Part shown: positions 1-9,033 of the stretch, piece after piece
Position numbering within the stretch: the first letter of the stretch is position 1
Layout: each line of letters starts with the position of its first letter
Source: Serratia plymuthica NBRC 102599
Lineage (GTDB): Bacteria > Pseudomonadota > Gammaproteobacteria > Enterobacterales > Enterobacteriaceae
NCBI RefSeq assembly: GCF_001590925.1
Contig: NZ_BCTU01000014.1
Coordinates: forward strand, 124,001-188,000
Direction of reading: 5' to 3'
DNA: 64,000 nucleotides
Translations under genes and position numbers: made by a program
Notes under the pieces: generated by a model
Told to the model about the DNA's origin: nothing
What the model saw: only the letters and a program-made list of their open reading frames with translations
Databases searched by the model: none

Positions 1-104
1 CCGGTATCCGCCGCCCATTGCGCAATGGCGGGCAGACTGTTAAAGGGGGCGGTATCGTCACTGAATTGTGCGAGATGCAGGCTTGGACCTTTCAAGGTTT
101 TCAT
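1..104 (-). CDS. Sugar phosphate isomerase/epimerase, N-terminal part (cut by window edge)
   Basis: The minus strand opens at an ATG at 104-102 preceded by a GGAG Shine-Dalgarno sequence. The 34 visible codons begin MKTLKGPSLHLAQFSDD and continue PFNSLPAIAQWAADTG, which resembles the start of TIM-barrel sugar phosphate isomerases/epimerases of the xylose-isomerase-like type. The rest lies outside the window. The gene diverges from the TetR gene at 246, so that regulator may control it. The family call rests on a short stretch only. Confidence 0.55.
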   Translation of the reverse strand, partial: MKTLKGPSLHLAQFSDDTAPFNSLPAIAQWAADT

Positions 105-120
105 CGTAAACTCCAATTGG

Positions 121-134
121 TTGTCGATTGACAA
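121..134. promoter_or_regulatory. Inverted repeat, likely TetR operator
   Basis: TTGTC-GATT-GACAA is a perfect 5-bp-arm palindrome in the 141-bp gap between the divergent isomerase-like gene and the TetR gene. Position and symmetry fit an autoregulatory operator; binding is inferred. Confidence 0.4.
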
Positions 135-245
135 ACAATAGGCTCAAATGAATCCCGCGGCAAGCAGATTTTAGAAATTCGTTGGCGTCAGGGGCGATTT
201 AAGCGATCCTATCTCACTGAATGACAGGCAAACAGGAGCCGACCG

Positions 246-839
246 ATGGCAGGCAGACCACGCGAATTCGACCGCGAACAGGCATTACTGAAGGCGCGGG
301 ATCTCTTCTGGCGCCAGGGATACGAAGGCACTTCGATGTCGGATCTGGTGGCCGAACTGGGCATCGCCTCAGCGCGCATATACAAGGCGTTCGGTTCGAA
401 GGAATTGCTGTTCCGCGAAGCCATCGCCAGTTACGAAAACCACGAAGGCGGTTTTGCCGAGCGGGCGTTCAGTGAGGAAACCGGCGTGCGGGCGGCGATA
501 AAGCGCCTGTTGGAAGACGCGGTGACGCTCTACAGCCGTACCGACCTGCCACAGGGTTGCATGGTGGTCTCTTCCGCCGTCAGCGTCAGCGCTGAAAACA
601 GCAGCATTAAAATCTGGCTGGCGGAACACCGCCTGCTGCGCACCCAGGGCATTATTGAGCGGCTGCGGCTGGCGGTGAAAAACGGGGAGTTACCGGCGGA
701 TACCGACGCCGACAGCCTCGGCGATTACTTCGCGGTCTTTTTGCACGGTTTATCGATACAAGCGCGTGACGGCGTCACAAAAGAACGGCTGCTGGCGGCG
801 GTTAACGTGGCGTTGTCCGCGCTGGGCGACCGGCATTAA
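246..839 (+). CDS. TetR/AcrR family transcriptional regulator
   Basis: A 197-residue one-component repressor. The N-terminus (AGRPREFDREQALLKARDLF) and the segment around residues 25-50 (YEGTSMSDLVAELGIAS...IYKAFGSKELLF) are a typical TetR helix-turn-helix. The rest is a helical ligand-binding and dimer domain without a recognisable ligand signature. It is transcribed divergently from the isomerase-like gene at the window edge, which is its most likely target together with its own promoter. Its stop overlaps the 3' end of the convergent cupin gene by 4 bp. Confidence 0.88.
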   Translation: MAGRPREFDREQALLKARDLFWRQGYEGTSMSDLVAELGIASARIYKAFGSKELLFREAIASYENHEGGFAERAFSEETGVRAAIKRLLEDAVTLYSRTDLPQGCMVVSSAVSVSAENSSIKIWLAEHRLLRTQGIIERLRLAVKNGELPADTDADSLGDYFAVFLHGLSIQARDGVTKERLLAAVNVALSALGDRH

Positions 840-1141
840 TTCTCGGGCAAATCAACAATCACCAGCGTGCCGTGGCTGCCCGCCAACACGCGATGCGGCA
901 CGCCGGCTGCGGCCTGATACAGTTGCCCGGCGTTCACCGTAATTTCCTCGCCCTGCACCGCCAAGCGCAGTTGGCCTTCGATCACCAGCAGCGTCTCATG
1001 GTATTCGTGAACCTCATCGTCAATGGCGCGCTGATCCATTCGCAGCACTTTGATATTGGCGGAACCGACGCGCCCCAGAATGCTGGAACGCCATGCCTGC
1101 GGCAAATCGGCAGCCAGCGCAGCAAGATCGAACAGTGACAT
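836..1141 (-). CDS. Small cupin-domain protein
   Basis: A 101-residue single cupin. A central EVHEYHETLLVIEGQLRL strand pair and the later GVPHRVLAG segment give the two metal-binding cupin motifs (H, H, E early; H late). No other domain is present, so substrate and activity cannot be assigned. The ATG at 1141 follows a TGAGGG ribosome site. The gene converges on the TetR gene and is separated from kup by about 100 bp, suggesting its own transcript. Confidence 0.75.
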   Translation of the reverse strand: MSLFDLAALAADLPQAWRSSILGRVGSANIKVLRMDQRAIDDEVHEYHETLLVIEGQLRLAVQGEEITVNAGQLYQAAAGVPHRVLAGSHGTLVIVDLPEN

Positions 1142-1240
1142 AAACCCTCAGAGCAAAGCCGCGCACATCGCGCCACCGCACTATAGCGTGCGCCATGCCT
1201 GCGGCTAAATAACCGTTGCTTTTAACCTATAGCCAGACCG

Positions 1241-3121
1241 TCACACCGGCACCCGGCGGCTGATCTCCACCACCTGATCGCTGGGGAGATAGTAGTAATC
1301 CGTCACGTGCATGCCGTTACGCACCATCAGCGCAAAGATGCTGCGCTGCCACGCCGGTAACCTGTCGTTTTCTTCGCGGCGCACCACGGTTTCATGTCCC
1401 AGATAATAGGTGGCGTCGTCAAAATTCAACCCGGTTTTCTGCGCCTCGGCGTGGTGCAATAACCGGGGAATGTTCGGCCGTTCCATAAAACCGTAGCTGG
1501 CCACGCCGCACCAGAAGCCCGGCGACTGCTGCCGCATTACCAACCGCTCGGCATTAGCCACCCGTGGTTCGTTCACAATCATGATGTTCAGCGCCAACAC
1601 ATCGGCATGCAGCGAGCCGTTACGTTTGACGTGCCATTTCATCACCGGCGGCGTGCCATTCAGATTACGGGTAAGAAATATCGCCGTACCCGGCACCCGA
1701 GGAATGGCCTGCGCTTCGATCTGCGCCAGGAAATCCGCCAGCGGCAGGCTCTTTTCACCCAGCGTGCGTGACGCCGCAGCCACGCCGCGATGCCAGATCA
1801 GCATCACGCCATAAACCAGGCTGGCCAGCAGCAACGGCACATAGCCCCCTTGCAGTACCTTGCTGAGGTTAGCCACCAAAAAGCTGAGATCGACGATGAA
1901 AAATCCGCCGGCAACCAGCAGGCTGGCGGTGAATCCCCAGCGCCACACCTCGCGCATCGCCACAAACAGCAAGCCGCTGGTCATGATCATGGTGAGCGAA
2001 ACGGCGATGCCGTAAGCGGCGGCAAGGTTATCGGAGGATTTGAAGAACACCGTCAGAAAGACCGTCACCGCCATCAGCAGCCAGTTGATGGCACCGATGT
2101 AAATCTGGCCGTAGCTCTCCTCGGTGGTTTGCTTCACCCGCAAGCGCGGCAACCAGCCAAGCTGGATCGCCTGACGGGTCATGGAAAAGGCCCCGCTGAT
2201 GATCGCCTGGCTGGCGATGATGGTGGCAAGGGTAGCCAGGATCACCAAGGGTATTTGCATTATCGGCGGGCACAGGCGGAAGAAAATATTCTGGGTCACA
2301 TCAGCGCCGGAGAGGATCAGCGCGGCCTGCCCGGCATAGTTCAGCAACAAACTGGGGAACACGATGCCGAACCAGGCGAGCCAGATAGGTTTTTTGCCAA
2401 AGTGGCCCATATCGGCATACAGCGCTTCTGCGCCGGTTACGCAAAGGAACACCCCGCCCAGTACCAGAAAACTGGTCACCCCGTTTGAGAACAGAAAGTG
2501 AATGCCGTACAAAGGATTCAACGCCATCAGCACCGCAGGGTGCTGGATAATTCCCCAAATGCCCAAAGCTGCAATGGAAAAAAACCACAGCGCCATAATC
2601 GGGCCAAACACCTTGCCGATTCGTGCAGTGCCCAGCGGCTGAATGGCGAACAAGCTGACCAGGATCACCACCGCCGCCGGTAAAATATAGGGTTTGGATT
2701 CGGGCAATACGATGTTCAAGCCTTCCAGCGCCGAAAGCACTGAAATCGCCGGGGTGATCGCGCCGTCGCCGTAAATCAGCGCAGCCCCGAACAGGCCGGC
2801 AAATACCACCATCGGTCGGGCGCTCTTCTTGCTGACCAGCAGCGACATCAGCGCCATGATACCGCCCTCGCCGCGGTTATCGATCCGCATGGCGAACATG
2901 GCGTATTTGAGCGAGGTCACTATCACCAGCGTCCAGAAAATCAGCGACAACAGGCCGAGGATCACCGGCGCAGACGGCGCATCACCGGACAGATAAAGCA
3001 CGGTTTTCAGGGTATACAGCGGGCTGGTACCGATATCGCCGAACACCACGCCCAACGCGCCACCGGCCAGCAGCGGCAGACTCATTTTTGGCGTTTGTTC
3101 CAGCTCGTTTTCTGCAGTCAT
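1241..3121 (-). CDS. kup: KUP-family potassium uptake transporter
   Basis: A 626-residue inner-membrane K+:H+ symporter of the KUP/HAK family. GVVFGDIGTSPLYTLKTVL near the N-terminus, RIDNRGEGGIMALMSL and YGDGAITPAISVLSALEGL are family signatures. About twelve hydrophobic segments precede a ~170-residue soluble tail. The ATG at 3121 is preferred over the TTG one codon upstream because GGAG sits 6-7 nt before it. The sequence departs from the classical E. coli Kup (YGDGAITP here, YGEVVITP there), so this may be a paralogue of the housekeeping copy. No operon partner is visible. Confidence 0.88.
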   Translation of the reverse strand: MTAENELEQTPKMSLPLLAGGALGVVFGDIGTSPLYTLKTVLYLSGDAPSAPVILGLLSLIFWTLVIVTSLKYAMFAMRIDNRGEGGIMALMSLLVSKKSARPMVVFAGLFGAALIYGDGAITPAISVLSALEGLNIVLPESKPYILPAAVVILVSLFAIQPLGTARIGKVFGPIMALWFFSIAALGIWGIIQHPAVLMALNPLYGIHFLFSNGVTSFLVLGGVFLCVTGAEALYADMGHFGKKPIWLAWFGIVFPSLLLNYAGQAALILSGADVTQNIFFRLCPPIMQIPLVILATLATIIASQAIISGAFSMTRQAIQLGWLPRLRVKQTTEESYGQIYIGAINWLLMAVTVFLTVFFKSSDNLAAAYGIAVSLTMIMTSGLLFVAMREVWRWGFTASLLVAGGFFIVDLSFLVANLSKVLQGGYVPLLLASLVYGVMLIWHRGVAAASRTLGEKSLPLADFLAQIEAQAIPRVPGTAIFLTRNLNGTPPVMKWHVKRNGSLHADVLALNIMIVNEPRVANAERLVMRQQSPGFWCGVASYGFMERPNIPRLLHHAEAQKTGLNFDDATYYLGHETVVRREENDRLPAWQRSIFALMVRNGMHVTDYYYLPSDQVVEISRRVPV

Positions 3122-3189
3122 CAAACACTCCGGTTAACCCATTGCTCTCTACTCAGGATAGCCAATTCAGGCAGTTAACGCGTGTCTGT

Positions 3190-4101
3190 TTATTGACCTG
3201 CGGCCTCGCGCAGCAACCACTGCTGCAGATTCTGCCCTTCTTGCGACAACTCGCTGTCTGCCCGCACGCACAGGTAATAATCGCGGCCATCGTCAATCGG
3301 CCGGTCAAACAACTTAACCAGTTCGCCGCTGTTAAGATAGGGCTCGATCAGCGGCTCGCGCATCAGGGCGCAGCCCAGCCCCGACTGCACCGCCGCCAAC
3401 GTCAGCAGGCCATCCTCGAACATCGGCCCGGTGCTGCGCAGCGGCCGCCTGACGCCGGCCTGCTGGAACCACTGCATCCAGGTATTGCGTTCTTCGTCGT
3501 GCAACAACGGCAGCGGCGAAAGCTGATCCGGCGTATCCAGCAGCCCATGCAGCCTGATAAAACTGCGGCTGCACACCGGCACCATTTTGCCGGACATCAG
3601 TTTTTCGCTGCGATAGCCGGTCCATTGCCCCACGCCAAAGCGAATCGAAATATCGGCGGCGTCGCTGAGATAGTTACGGTGGTTGGCATACACCACGTTG
3701 ATGTCGATATCGGGATTTTCGCGCAAAAAGCCGTGCAAACGCGGAATAAACCAGCCCATACCGAACAGCGGGATCAGGCTGATGGTCACCTGCCGGGAGG
3801 CCGATTGCTCACGCACATGCTCCGTCGCCTGGCGCAGCACGTTAAACGCCGAACGGATCGAGCGGTAATACTCGCGCCCTTCGCTGCGCAGGATCAGGTT
3901 GCGGCCCTGCCGTTCGGTGAGTGGCATTTGCAGAAAAGCCTCCAGCGTTTTGAGCTGATGGCTGACCGCCGAGGGAGATATCGCCAGCTCCTTCGCCGCA
4001 GCGGTAATGCTGCCCAGGCGGGCGATAGCCTCGAACGCCCGTACGGCGCGCAGCGGCGGATCGTTCGGCAACAGGGCATCGTACTCTTCTGTTTTTTTCA
4101 T
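3190..4101 (-). CDS. LysR-family (GcvA-like) transcriptional regulator
   Basis: A 303-residue LysR regulator from the ATG at 4101. The N-terminal winged helix reads LRAVRAFEAIARLGSITAAA followed by ELAISPSAVSHQLKTLE, and the effector-binding half contains DINVVYANH and DAADISIRFGVGQW, typical of GcvA-like members. An in-frame ATG at 4179 would add 26 AT-rich-coded residues that do not resemble the family, and neither start has a strong ribosome site. It is divergent from the ABC-transporter/amidohydrolase operon at 4272; standard LysR logic makes that operon its target, with the inducer probably the imported compound or a product. Confidence 0.88.
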   Translation of the reverse strand: MKKTEEYDALLPNDPPLRAVRAFEAIARLGSITAAAKELAISPSAVSHQLKTLEAFLQMPLTERQGRNLILRSEGREYYRSIRSAFNVLRQATEHVREQSASRQVTISLIPLFGMGWFIPRLHGFLRENPDIDINVVYANHRNYLSDAADISIRFGVGQWTGYRSEKLMSGKMVPVCSRSFIRLHGLLDTPDQLSPLPLLHDEERNTWMQWFQQAGVRRPLRSTGPMFEDGLLTLAAVQSGLGCALMREPLIEPYLNSGELVKLFDRPIDDGRDYYLCVRADSELSQEGQNLQQWLLREAAGQ

Positions 4102-4271
4102 ATATTGACTATTTTGGTAAAAAATCGGCCATGAGTTAAAATTAATATACAAATAAATCAATAAATTAAAAACACGCATTTTTTATATAAGAAATTATTT
4201 TTCCGTATTTTACAATTTTTTTTAATTCTCTACTCTGAGCCCCCTGAATCATTATTTTCGGGACTCCCCCT

Positions 4272-5222
4272 ATGGATACGCTGGTACAGCAGACCGTCAA
4301 CGGACTGATGCTCGGCAGTATTTATGCGCTGATCGCTCTGGGTTACACCATGGTGTACGGCATTCTGCGCATTATCAATTTCGCACACGGCGATGTGCTG
4401 ATGGTCGGCGCGCTGAGCGCCCTGTCGGCTATCGGCGTGTTACAGCATCATTTCCCCACTCTGTCGCCGTACACAGTGCTGTTGCTGGCGACGACGATCG
4501 CCATGGCGGTCTGCGCGCTGGTGTCGATGAGCATCGAACGCCTGGCCTATCGTCGCCTGCGCAATGCCCCGCGCCTGGCGCCGTTGATCAGCGGTATTGG
4601 CGTCTCGCTGCTGCTGCAAACGTTGGCGATGCTGATCTGGTCGCGCAATCCGTTGATGTTCCCGCAACTGCTGCCCATGTCCCCCATCGCCTTGACCCAG
4701 GGCAGCGCCGAACATGCGCCGGCGGTGATCACCGGCACCGGTATCGCCACGCTGGTTGTCGCCGTGCTGGTGATGGCCGGGCTACTGTTGCTAGTCGAAC
4801 ACTCGCGTTTTGGCCGCGCGATGCGTGCCACGGCGGAAAACCCGCAGGTCGCCGGTCTGATGGGCATCGATCCCAACCGGGTGATCGTGTTGACCTTCGC
4901 CCTCGGCGGTGCGCTGGCGGCGGTGGCGGGCGTCATGATGGCCAGCAACTACGGCAACGCCGGCTTCTCCATGGGCTTCCTGCCGGGCATCAAGGCTTTT
5001 ACCGCCGCGGTGCTGGGCGGCATCGGCAACCTGCGCGGCGCCATGCTCGGCGGACTATTGCTGGGGTTATTCGAATCGCTGGGTACCGGTTATCTCGGTG
5101 AACTGACCGGCGGCACCTTCGGCAGCAATTATCAGGACGTTTTCGCCTTCCTGATTCTGATTGCGGTGCTGGTATTACGCCCATCCGGGCTGTTGGGCGA
5201 GCGCGTCGCTACCCGCGCCTGA
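4272..5222 (+). CDS. Branched-chain amino acid-type ABC transporter permease (LivH family)
   Basis: A 316-residue inner-membrane permease. LMLGSIYALIALGYTMVYGI followed by NFAHGDVLM is the LivH signature. The helices and the loop carrying EHSRFGRAMRATAENPQVAG, which contacts the ATPase, are all present. It is the first gene of the operon and pairs with the LivM-type permease 9 bp downstream. The substrate need not be leucine: the operon ends with thiazoline/carbamoyl amino acid hydrolases, so a cysteine precursor is the better guess. Confidence 0.92.
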   Translation: MDTLVQQTVNGLMLGSIYALIALGYTMVYGILRIINFAHGDVLMVGALSALSAIGVLQHHFPTLSPYTVLLLATTIAMAVCALVSMSIERLAYRRLRNAPRLAPLISGIGVSLLLQTLAMLIWSRNPLMFPQLLPMSPIALTQGSAEHAPAVITGTGIATLVVAVLVMAGLLLLVEHSRFGRAMRATAENPQVAGLMGIDPNRVIVLTFALGGALAAVAGVMMASNYGNAGFSMGFLPGIKAFTAAVLGGIGNLRGAMLGGLLLGLFESLGTGYLGELTGGTFGSNYQDVFAFLILIAVLVLRPSGLLGERVATRA

Positions 5223-5231
5223 GGAGATAAA

Positions 5232-6344
5232 ATGACCGTTCTGACCACCTCCCTGCAAACCACCACCCCAGGCCGCGCCAGGCTCGGCGTCGCGCTGTTT
5301 ATGCTCGGTCTGCTGCTGGCCCCCTGGCTGGCCGGGGCCGCCGGCGGCAACTATTGGGTGAGAGTGATCGACTTCGCATTGCTGTACCTGATGCTGGCGC
5401 TGGGGTTGAATATCGTCGTCGGCCTGACCGGCCTGCTGGACATGGGGTTTATCGCCTTTTACGCAGTCGGCGCCTACCTGACCGCACTGCTGTCTTCGCC
5501 ACACCTGACCGAACAGTTTCCGTTGCTGTTGCACTGGTTCCCGGATGGTTTGCATCTGTCCATCCTGCTGCTGATACCGCTGTCCGCCGTGCTGGCTGCG
5601 CTGTGCGGCATCCTGCTCGGCGCGCCGACGCTGCGCCTGCGCGGCGACTATTTGGCGATCGTCACGTTGGGGTTCGGCGAAATCGTGCGTATTCTGATGC
5701 GCAACCTCGATCGCCCGGTCAATATCACCAACGGGCCAAAGGGCATTTCCGGCATCGATCCGGTCAGCCTGTTCGGCCTGAAGTTTTCCGGCATGCATGA
5801 GTGGTTCGGCATCCGTTTTTCCTCGCTGTATTTGTATTACTACCTGTTCGCCGCCCTGCTGCTGGCGATCCTGTTTATCTGCCTGCGCCTGCAACATTCA
5901 CGGGTCGGTCGCGCCTGGACCGCCATCCGCGAAGATGAGGACGCAGCGCGGGCGATGGGCATCAACACCCGTAACTTCAAACTGCTGGCATTCGCCATCG
6001 GCGCCACGTTCGGCGGCATCGCCGGCGCGCTGTTCGCGGCATTCCAGGGATTTGTCTCACCGGAATCCTTCACCTTGCAAGAGTCGATAGCCGTACTGGC
6101 GATGGTGGTGCTGGGCGGTATGGGGCACATTCCCGGCGTGATCCTCGGCGCGTTGCTGCTGGCGGCGCTGCCGGAGCTGTTGCGCAGCACCATGGGGCCG
6201 CTGCAACAGGCCCTGTTCGGCCAGGTGTGGATCGACCCGGAAATTATCCGCCAACTGTTCTACGGCCTGGCGCTGATTCTGGTGATGTTGTATCGCCCTG
6301 CGGGCCTGTGGCCGGCGCGTCATCAATCGGGAGCCGCATCATGA
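5232..6344 (+). CDS. Branched-chain amino acid-type ABC transporter permease (LivM family)
   Basis: A 370-residue second permease. ALGLNIVVGLTGLLDMGFIA, LRGDYLAIVTLGFGEIVRIL and RAWTAIREDEDAARAMGIN are the conserved LivM motifs; the last is the coupling loop to the ATPases. Its stop overlaps the start of the next ATPase gene in an ATGA arrangement at 6341-6344, implying translational coupling. A GAGGAG-like site at 5221-5226 precedes its ATG. Confidence 0.92.
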   Translation: MTVLTTSLQTTTPGRARLGVALFMLGLLLAPWLAGAAGGNYWVRVIDFALLYLMLALGLNIVVGLTGLLDMGFIAFYAVGAYLTALLSSPHLTEQFPLLLHWFPDGLHLSILLLIPLSAVLAALCGILLGAPTLRLRGDYLAIVTLGFGEIVRILMRNLDRPVNITNGPKGISGIDPVSLFGLKFSGMHEWFGIRFSSLYLYYYLFAALLLAILFICLRLQHSRVGRAWTAIREDEDAARAMGINTRNFKLLAFAIGATFGGIAGALFAAFQGFVSPESFTLQESIAVLAMVVLGGMGHIPGVILGALLLAALPELLRSTMGPLQQALFGQVWIDPEIIRQLFYGLALILVMLYRPAGLWPARHQSGAAS

Positions 6345-7111
6345 CGCCATTGCTCACCCTAAACCATGTCAGTAAACGCTTTGGCGGGCTGACCGCCGTG
6401 GATGACGTCAGCATGAGTATCCGCCGGGGGGAAATCTATGGGTTGATCGGGCCGAACGGCGCCGGTAAAACCACCTGTTTCAATCTGATTACCGGCCTGT
6501 ACCGCGCGGATAGCGGTGAGTTCCACCTGTTGGATCGTCGCTACAAACCGCAGGCGATCGACAAAGTCGTGCAGGCCGGCATCGCCCGTACCTTCCAGAA
6601 CCTGCGGCTGTTCAACGAGATGAGCGTGCTGGAAAACGTGATGGTGGGCTGCCATGTACGCACCCGCAACGGCCTGTGGGCGGCTATTTCACGCCACCGC
6701 CGCGCCCGCGAGGAAGAACAGGCAACGCGCGAGAAGTCCCACGCGCTGCTGGAGTACGTCGGCATCAGTCAGTTTGCCCACTACCGCGCCGGCGATCTTT
6801 CCTACGGCCACCAGCGGCGGCTGGAAATTGCCCGCGCGTTGGCAACCGACCCGCAGTTATTGGCGCTGGATGAACCGGCCGCCGGCATGAACGCCGCAGA
6901 GAAAGTGGCGCTGCGCGAGCTGCTGCAACGCATCCGCGAAAGCGGCAAAACCCTGCTGCTGATCGAGCACGACGTCAAGCTGGTGATGGGATTGTGCGAC
7001 CGTCTGACGGTGCTCGACTACGGCAAAGTCATCGCCGAAGGCGAACCCTCGCAGGTAAGGCGCGAACCGGCGGTGATCCGGGCTTATCTGGGAGGAGCTG
7101 CGCATGTCTGA
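6341..7111 (+). CDS. ABC transporter ATP-binding protein (LivG family)
   Basis: A 256-residue ATPase with Walker A GPNGAGKTT, Q-loop region RTFQNLRLFNEMSVLENVM, the LivG-type signature LSYGHQRRLEIARAL, Walker B LLALDEPAAGMN and the H-loop LLIEHDVKLVM. The start is the ATG in the 4-bp overlap with the LivM-type gene; the longer reading frame upstream is only the overlap with the permease. Its 3' end overlaps the next ATPase by 8 bp. It energises the importer from the cytoplasmic face. Confidence 0.93.
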   Translation: MTPLLTLNHVSKRFGGLTAVDDVSMSIRRGEIYGLIGPNGAGKTTCFNLITGLYRADSGEFHLLDRRYKPQAIDKVVQAGIARTFQNLRLFNEMSVLENVMVGCHVRTRNGLWAAISRHRRAREEEQATREKSHALLEYVGISQFAHYRAGDLSYGHQRRLEIARALATDPQLLALDEPAAGMNAAEKVALRELLQRIRESGKTLLLIEHDVKLVMGLCDRLTVLDYGKVIAEGEPSQVRREPAVIRAYLGGAAHV

Positions 7112-7817
7112 ACCCTTACTGTCCGTCAAACGGCTAAAAGTGTCTTACGGCGGCATTCATGCAGTGAAAGGCATCGATTTTACGGTTAACCACGGCGAAC
7201 AGGTGACATTGATCGGCGCCAACGGCGCGGGCAAAACCTCCAGCCTGCGCGCGTTGACCGGCCTGCAACCCTTCGAAGGAGACATCCTGTTCGACGGCCA
7301 GTCCATCCGCGGTGTTCCTCCGCATCGGTTGCTGCAACAGGGGTTGGTGATGGTGCCGGAAGGCCGCGGCATTTTCGCCCGCATGACGGTGCTGGAAAAT
7401 TTGCAGCTTGGCGCCTACTCCCGCCGCGATAAACCGGCGATCCAGCAGGATCTGGAGCGAGTTTGCGCCCTTTTTCCACGCCTGCGCGAGCGGTTGCGGC
7501 AACAAGCCGGGCTGCTCTCCGGCGGCGAACAACAGATGGTGGCGATGGGCCGTGCACTGCTCAGCCGGCCACGTCTGCTGGTGCTGGATGAACCCTCAAT
7601 GGGCCTGGCGCCGATCGTGGTCGAAGCCATTTTTGACGTGATCAAAACCCTTGCCAGTGACGGCGTCACGCTATTGCTGGTAGAACAGAATGCCCGGTTG
7701 GCGCTGGAATCGACCGATCGCGCCTACGTGCTGGACAGCGGCAGCCTGAGCCACAGCGGCCGGTCTGCTGGCATGATCGACGATGAAAAAATCAAACAAG
7801 CCTATCTGGGCGAATAA
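7104..7817 (+). CDS. ABC transporter ATP-binding protein (LivF family)
   Basis: A 237-residue second ATPase. Walker A GANGAGKTSSLRAL, VPEGRGIFARMTVLENL, ABC signature LLSGGEQQMVAMGRAL, Walker B LLVLDEPSMGLAPIVV and EQNARLAL are all visible and match the LivF type. A GGGAGGAG site inside the preceding gene directs its ATG at 7104. Together with the LivG-type subunit it forms the heterodimeric motor. Confidence 0.93.
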   Translation: MSEPLLSVKRLKVSYGGIHAVKGIDFTVNHGEQVTLIGANGAGKTSSLRALTGLQPFEGDILFDGQSIRGVPPHRLLQQGLVMVPEGRGIFARMTVLENLQLGAYSRRDKPAIQQDLERVCALFPRLRERLRQQAGLLSGGEQQMVAMGRALLSRPRLLVLDEPSMGLAPIVVEAIFDVIKTLASDGVTLLLVEQNARLALESTDRAYVLDSGSLSHSGRSAGMIDDEKIKQAYLGE

Positions 7818-7851
7818 CCGTTTTTACTTTTAACCGCACCGGGAGTTTTAC

Positions 7852-9015
7852 ATGAACAAGATAACTCGCTTTAAGCCGTTGGCCCTGGCCGCCGCCGTTC
7901 TGGCTACCCTTGGCACAGCCGCCCCTGCGCAGGCCGCCGACACTATTCTGATCGGTCTGGCCGGCCCGCTGACCGGCCCTTCCGCCCGTATCGGCAAGGA
8001 TCTGGAAAACGGCGCTCAGTTGGCGATCGCCGATGCCAACGCCCAGAAGCCGACGCTGAACGGCAAACCTGTCACCTTTAAACTGCTTTCCGAAGACGAC
8101 CAGTCCGACCCGCGCACCGCCGTTGCAGTAGCGCAGCGCCTGGTGGACGAAGGCGTCGCCGGCGTGGTCGGCCACTGGAATACCGGCACCAGCATCCCGG
8201 CGGCCCGCATTTATCATGATGCCGGCATTGCCCAGGTGGCACCGGTCGCTACAGGCCATGCCTATACTCAACAGGGGTTTGATACCAGCTTTCGCGTGAT
8301 GGGCCATGATGACGACGGCGGTAATTACGCCGGTGAATATGCCGTCAAGGTGCTGAAAGCCAAACGCATTGCGGTCATCGACGATCGCACCGCGTTCGGC
8401 CAGGGGCTGGCGGACGAGTTTATCAAGTCGCTGGCGGCGCAGGGCATACAGCCGGTAGCCCGTGAATACGTCGATGACAAAACCGTCGATTTCAGTGCGG
8501 TGCTGACTACCGTTCGCAGCAAGAATGCCGATCTGATCTTCTTCGGCGGCGTGGATTCACAGGCGGCACCCTTGGCCCGCCGCATCAAACAGCTGGGCAT
8601 GAACACTCAACTGATGGGCGCCGGCGGCTTCGTCAGCCAAACCTTCCTGACGCTGGCGCAGAAGGAAGGCGAAGGCGTGGTGGCGCTGGAACCGGGCCTG
8701 CCGCTGGAGCAGATGCCGGGCGGCAAAGCCTTTGAGCAGGCTTACCGCGACCGTTACAAGACCCACATCGAACTGCATGCGCCGTTCGCCTATGACGCCA
8801 CCCGGGTATTGATTGCCGCCATTGAGCAGGCAGGATCCGCCAATCCGGCCGATTATCTGCCGAAACTGCGCGCCATTCATTATCAGGGCGTCACCGGCAA
8901 CATCGCATTCGATCCGCAGGGCAACCTGCAACAGCCAAGCTTCACCCTCTACAAGGTGGTCGACGGCAAATGGCAGCCGCAGAGCGTGTTGGGCGGCGCT
9001 AAAACACAACAATAA
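7852..9015 (+). CDS. Periplasmic substrate-binding protein of the Liv-type ABC transporter
   Basis: A 387-residue exported receptor. Residues 1-29 form a Sec signal peptide ending in APAQAA. The mature part is a type I periplasmic binding fold with GLAGPLTGPSARIGKDLENG, VVGHWNTGTSIPAARIYHDA and a hinge-proximal GGVDSQAAPLARRIKQLG. Placement 34 bp after the ATPases and before the two hydrolases is unusual and suggests its ligand is the compound those enzymes degrade. It cannot be assigned a ligand from sequence alone. Confidence 0.92.
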   Translation: MNKITRFKPLALAAAVLATLGTAAPAQAADTILIGLAGPLTGPSARIGKDLENGAQLAIADANAQKPTLNGKPVTFKLLSEDDQSDPRTAVAVAQRLVDEGVAGVVGHWNTGTSIPAARIYHDAGIAQVAPVATGHAYTQQGFDTSFRVMGHDDDGGNYAGEYAVKVLKAKRIAVIDDRTAFGQGLADEFIKSLAAQGIQPVAREYVDDKTVDFSAVLTTVRSKNADLIFFGGVDSQAAPLARRIKQLGMNTQLMGAGGFVSQTFLTLAQKEGEGVVALEPGLPLEQMPGGKAFEQAYRDRYKTHIELHAPFAYDATRVLIAAIEQAGSANPADYLPKLRAIHYQGVTGNIAFDPQGNLQQPSFTLYKVVDGKWQPQSVLGGAKTQQ

Positions 9016-9033
9016 AGCAAGGGGAGCAAGGTG

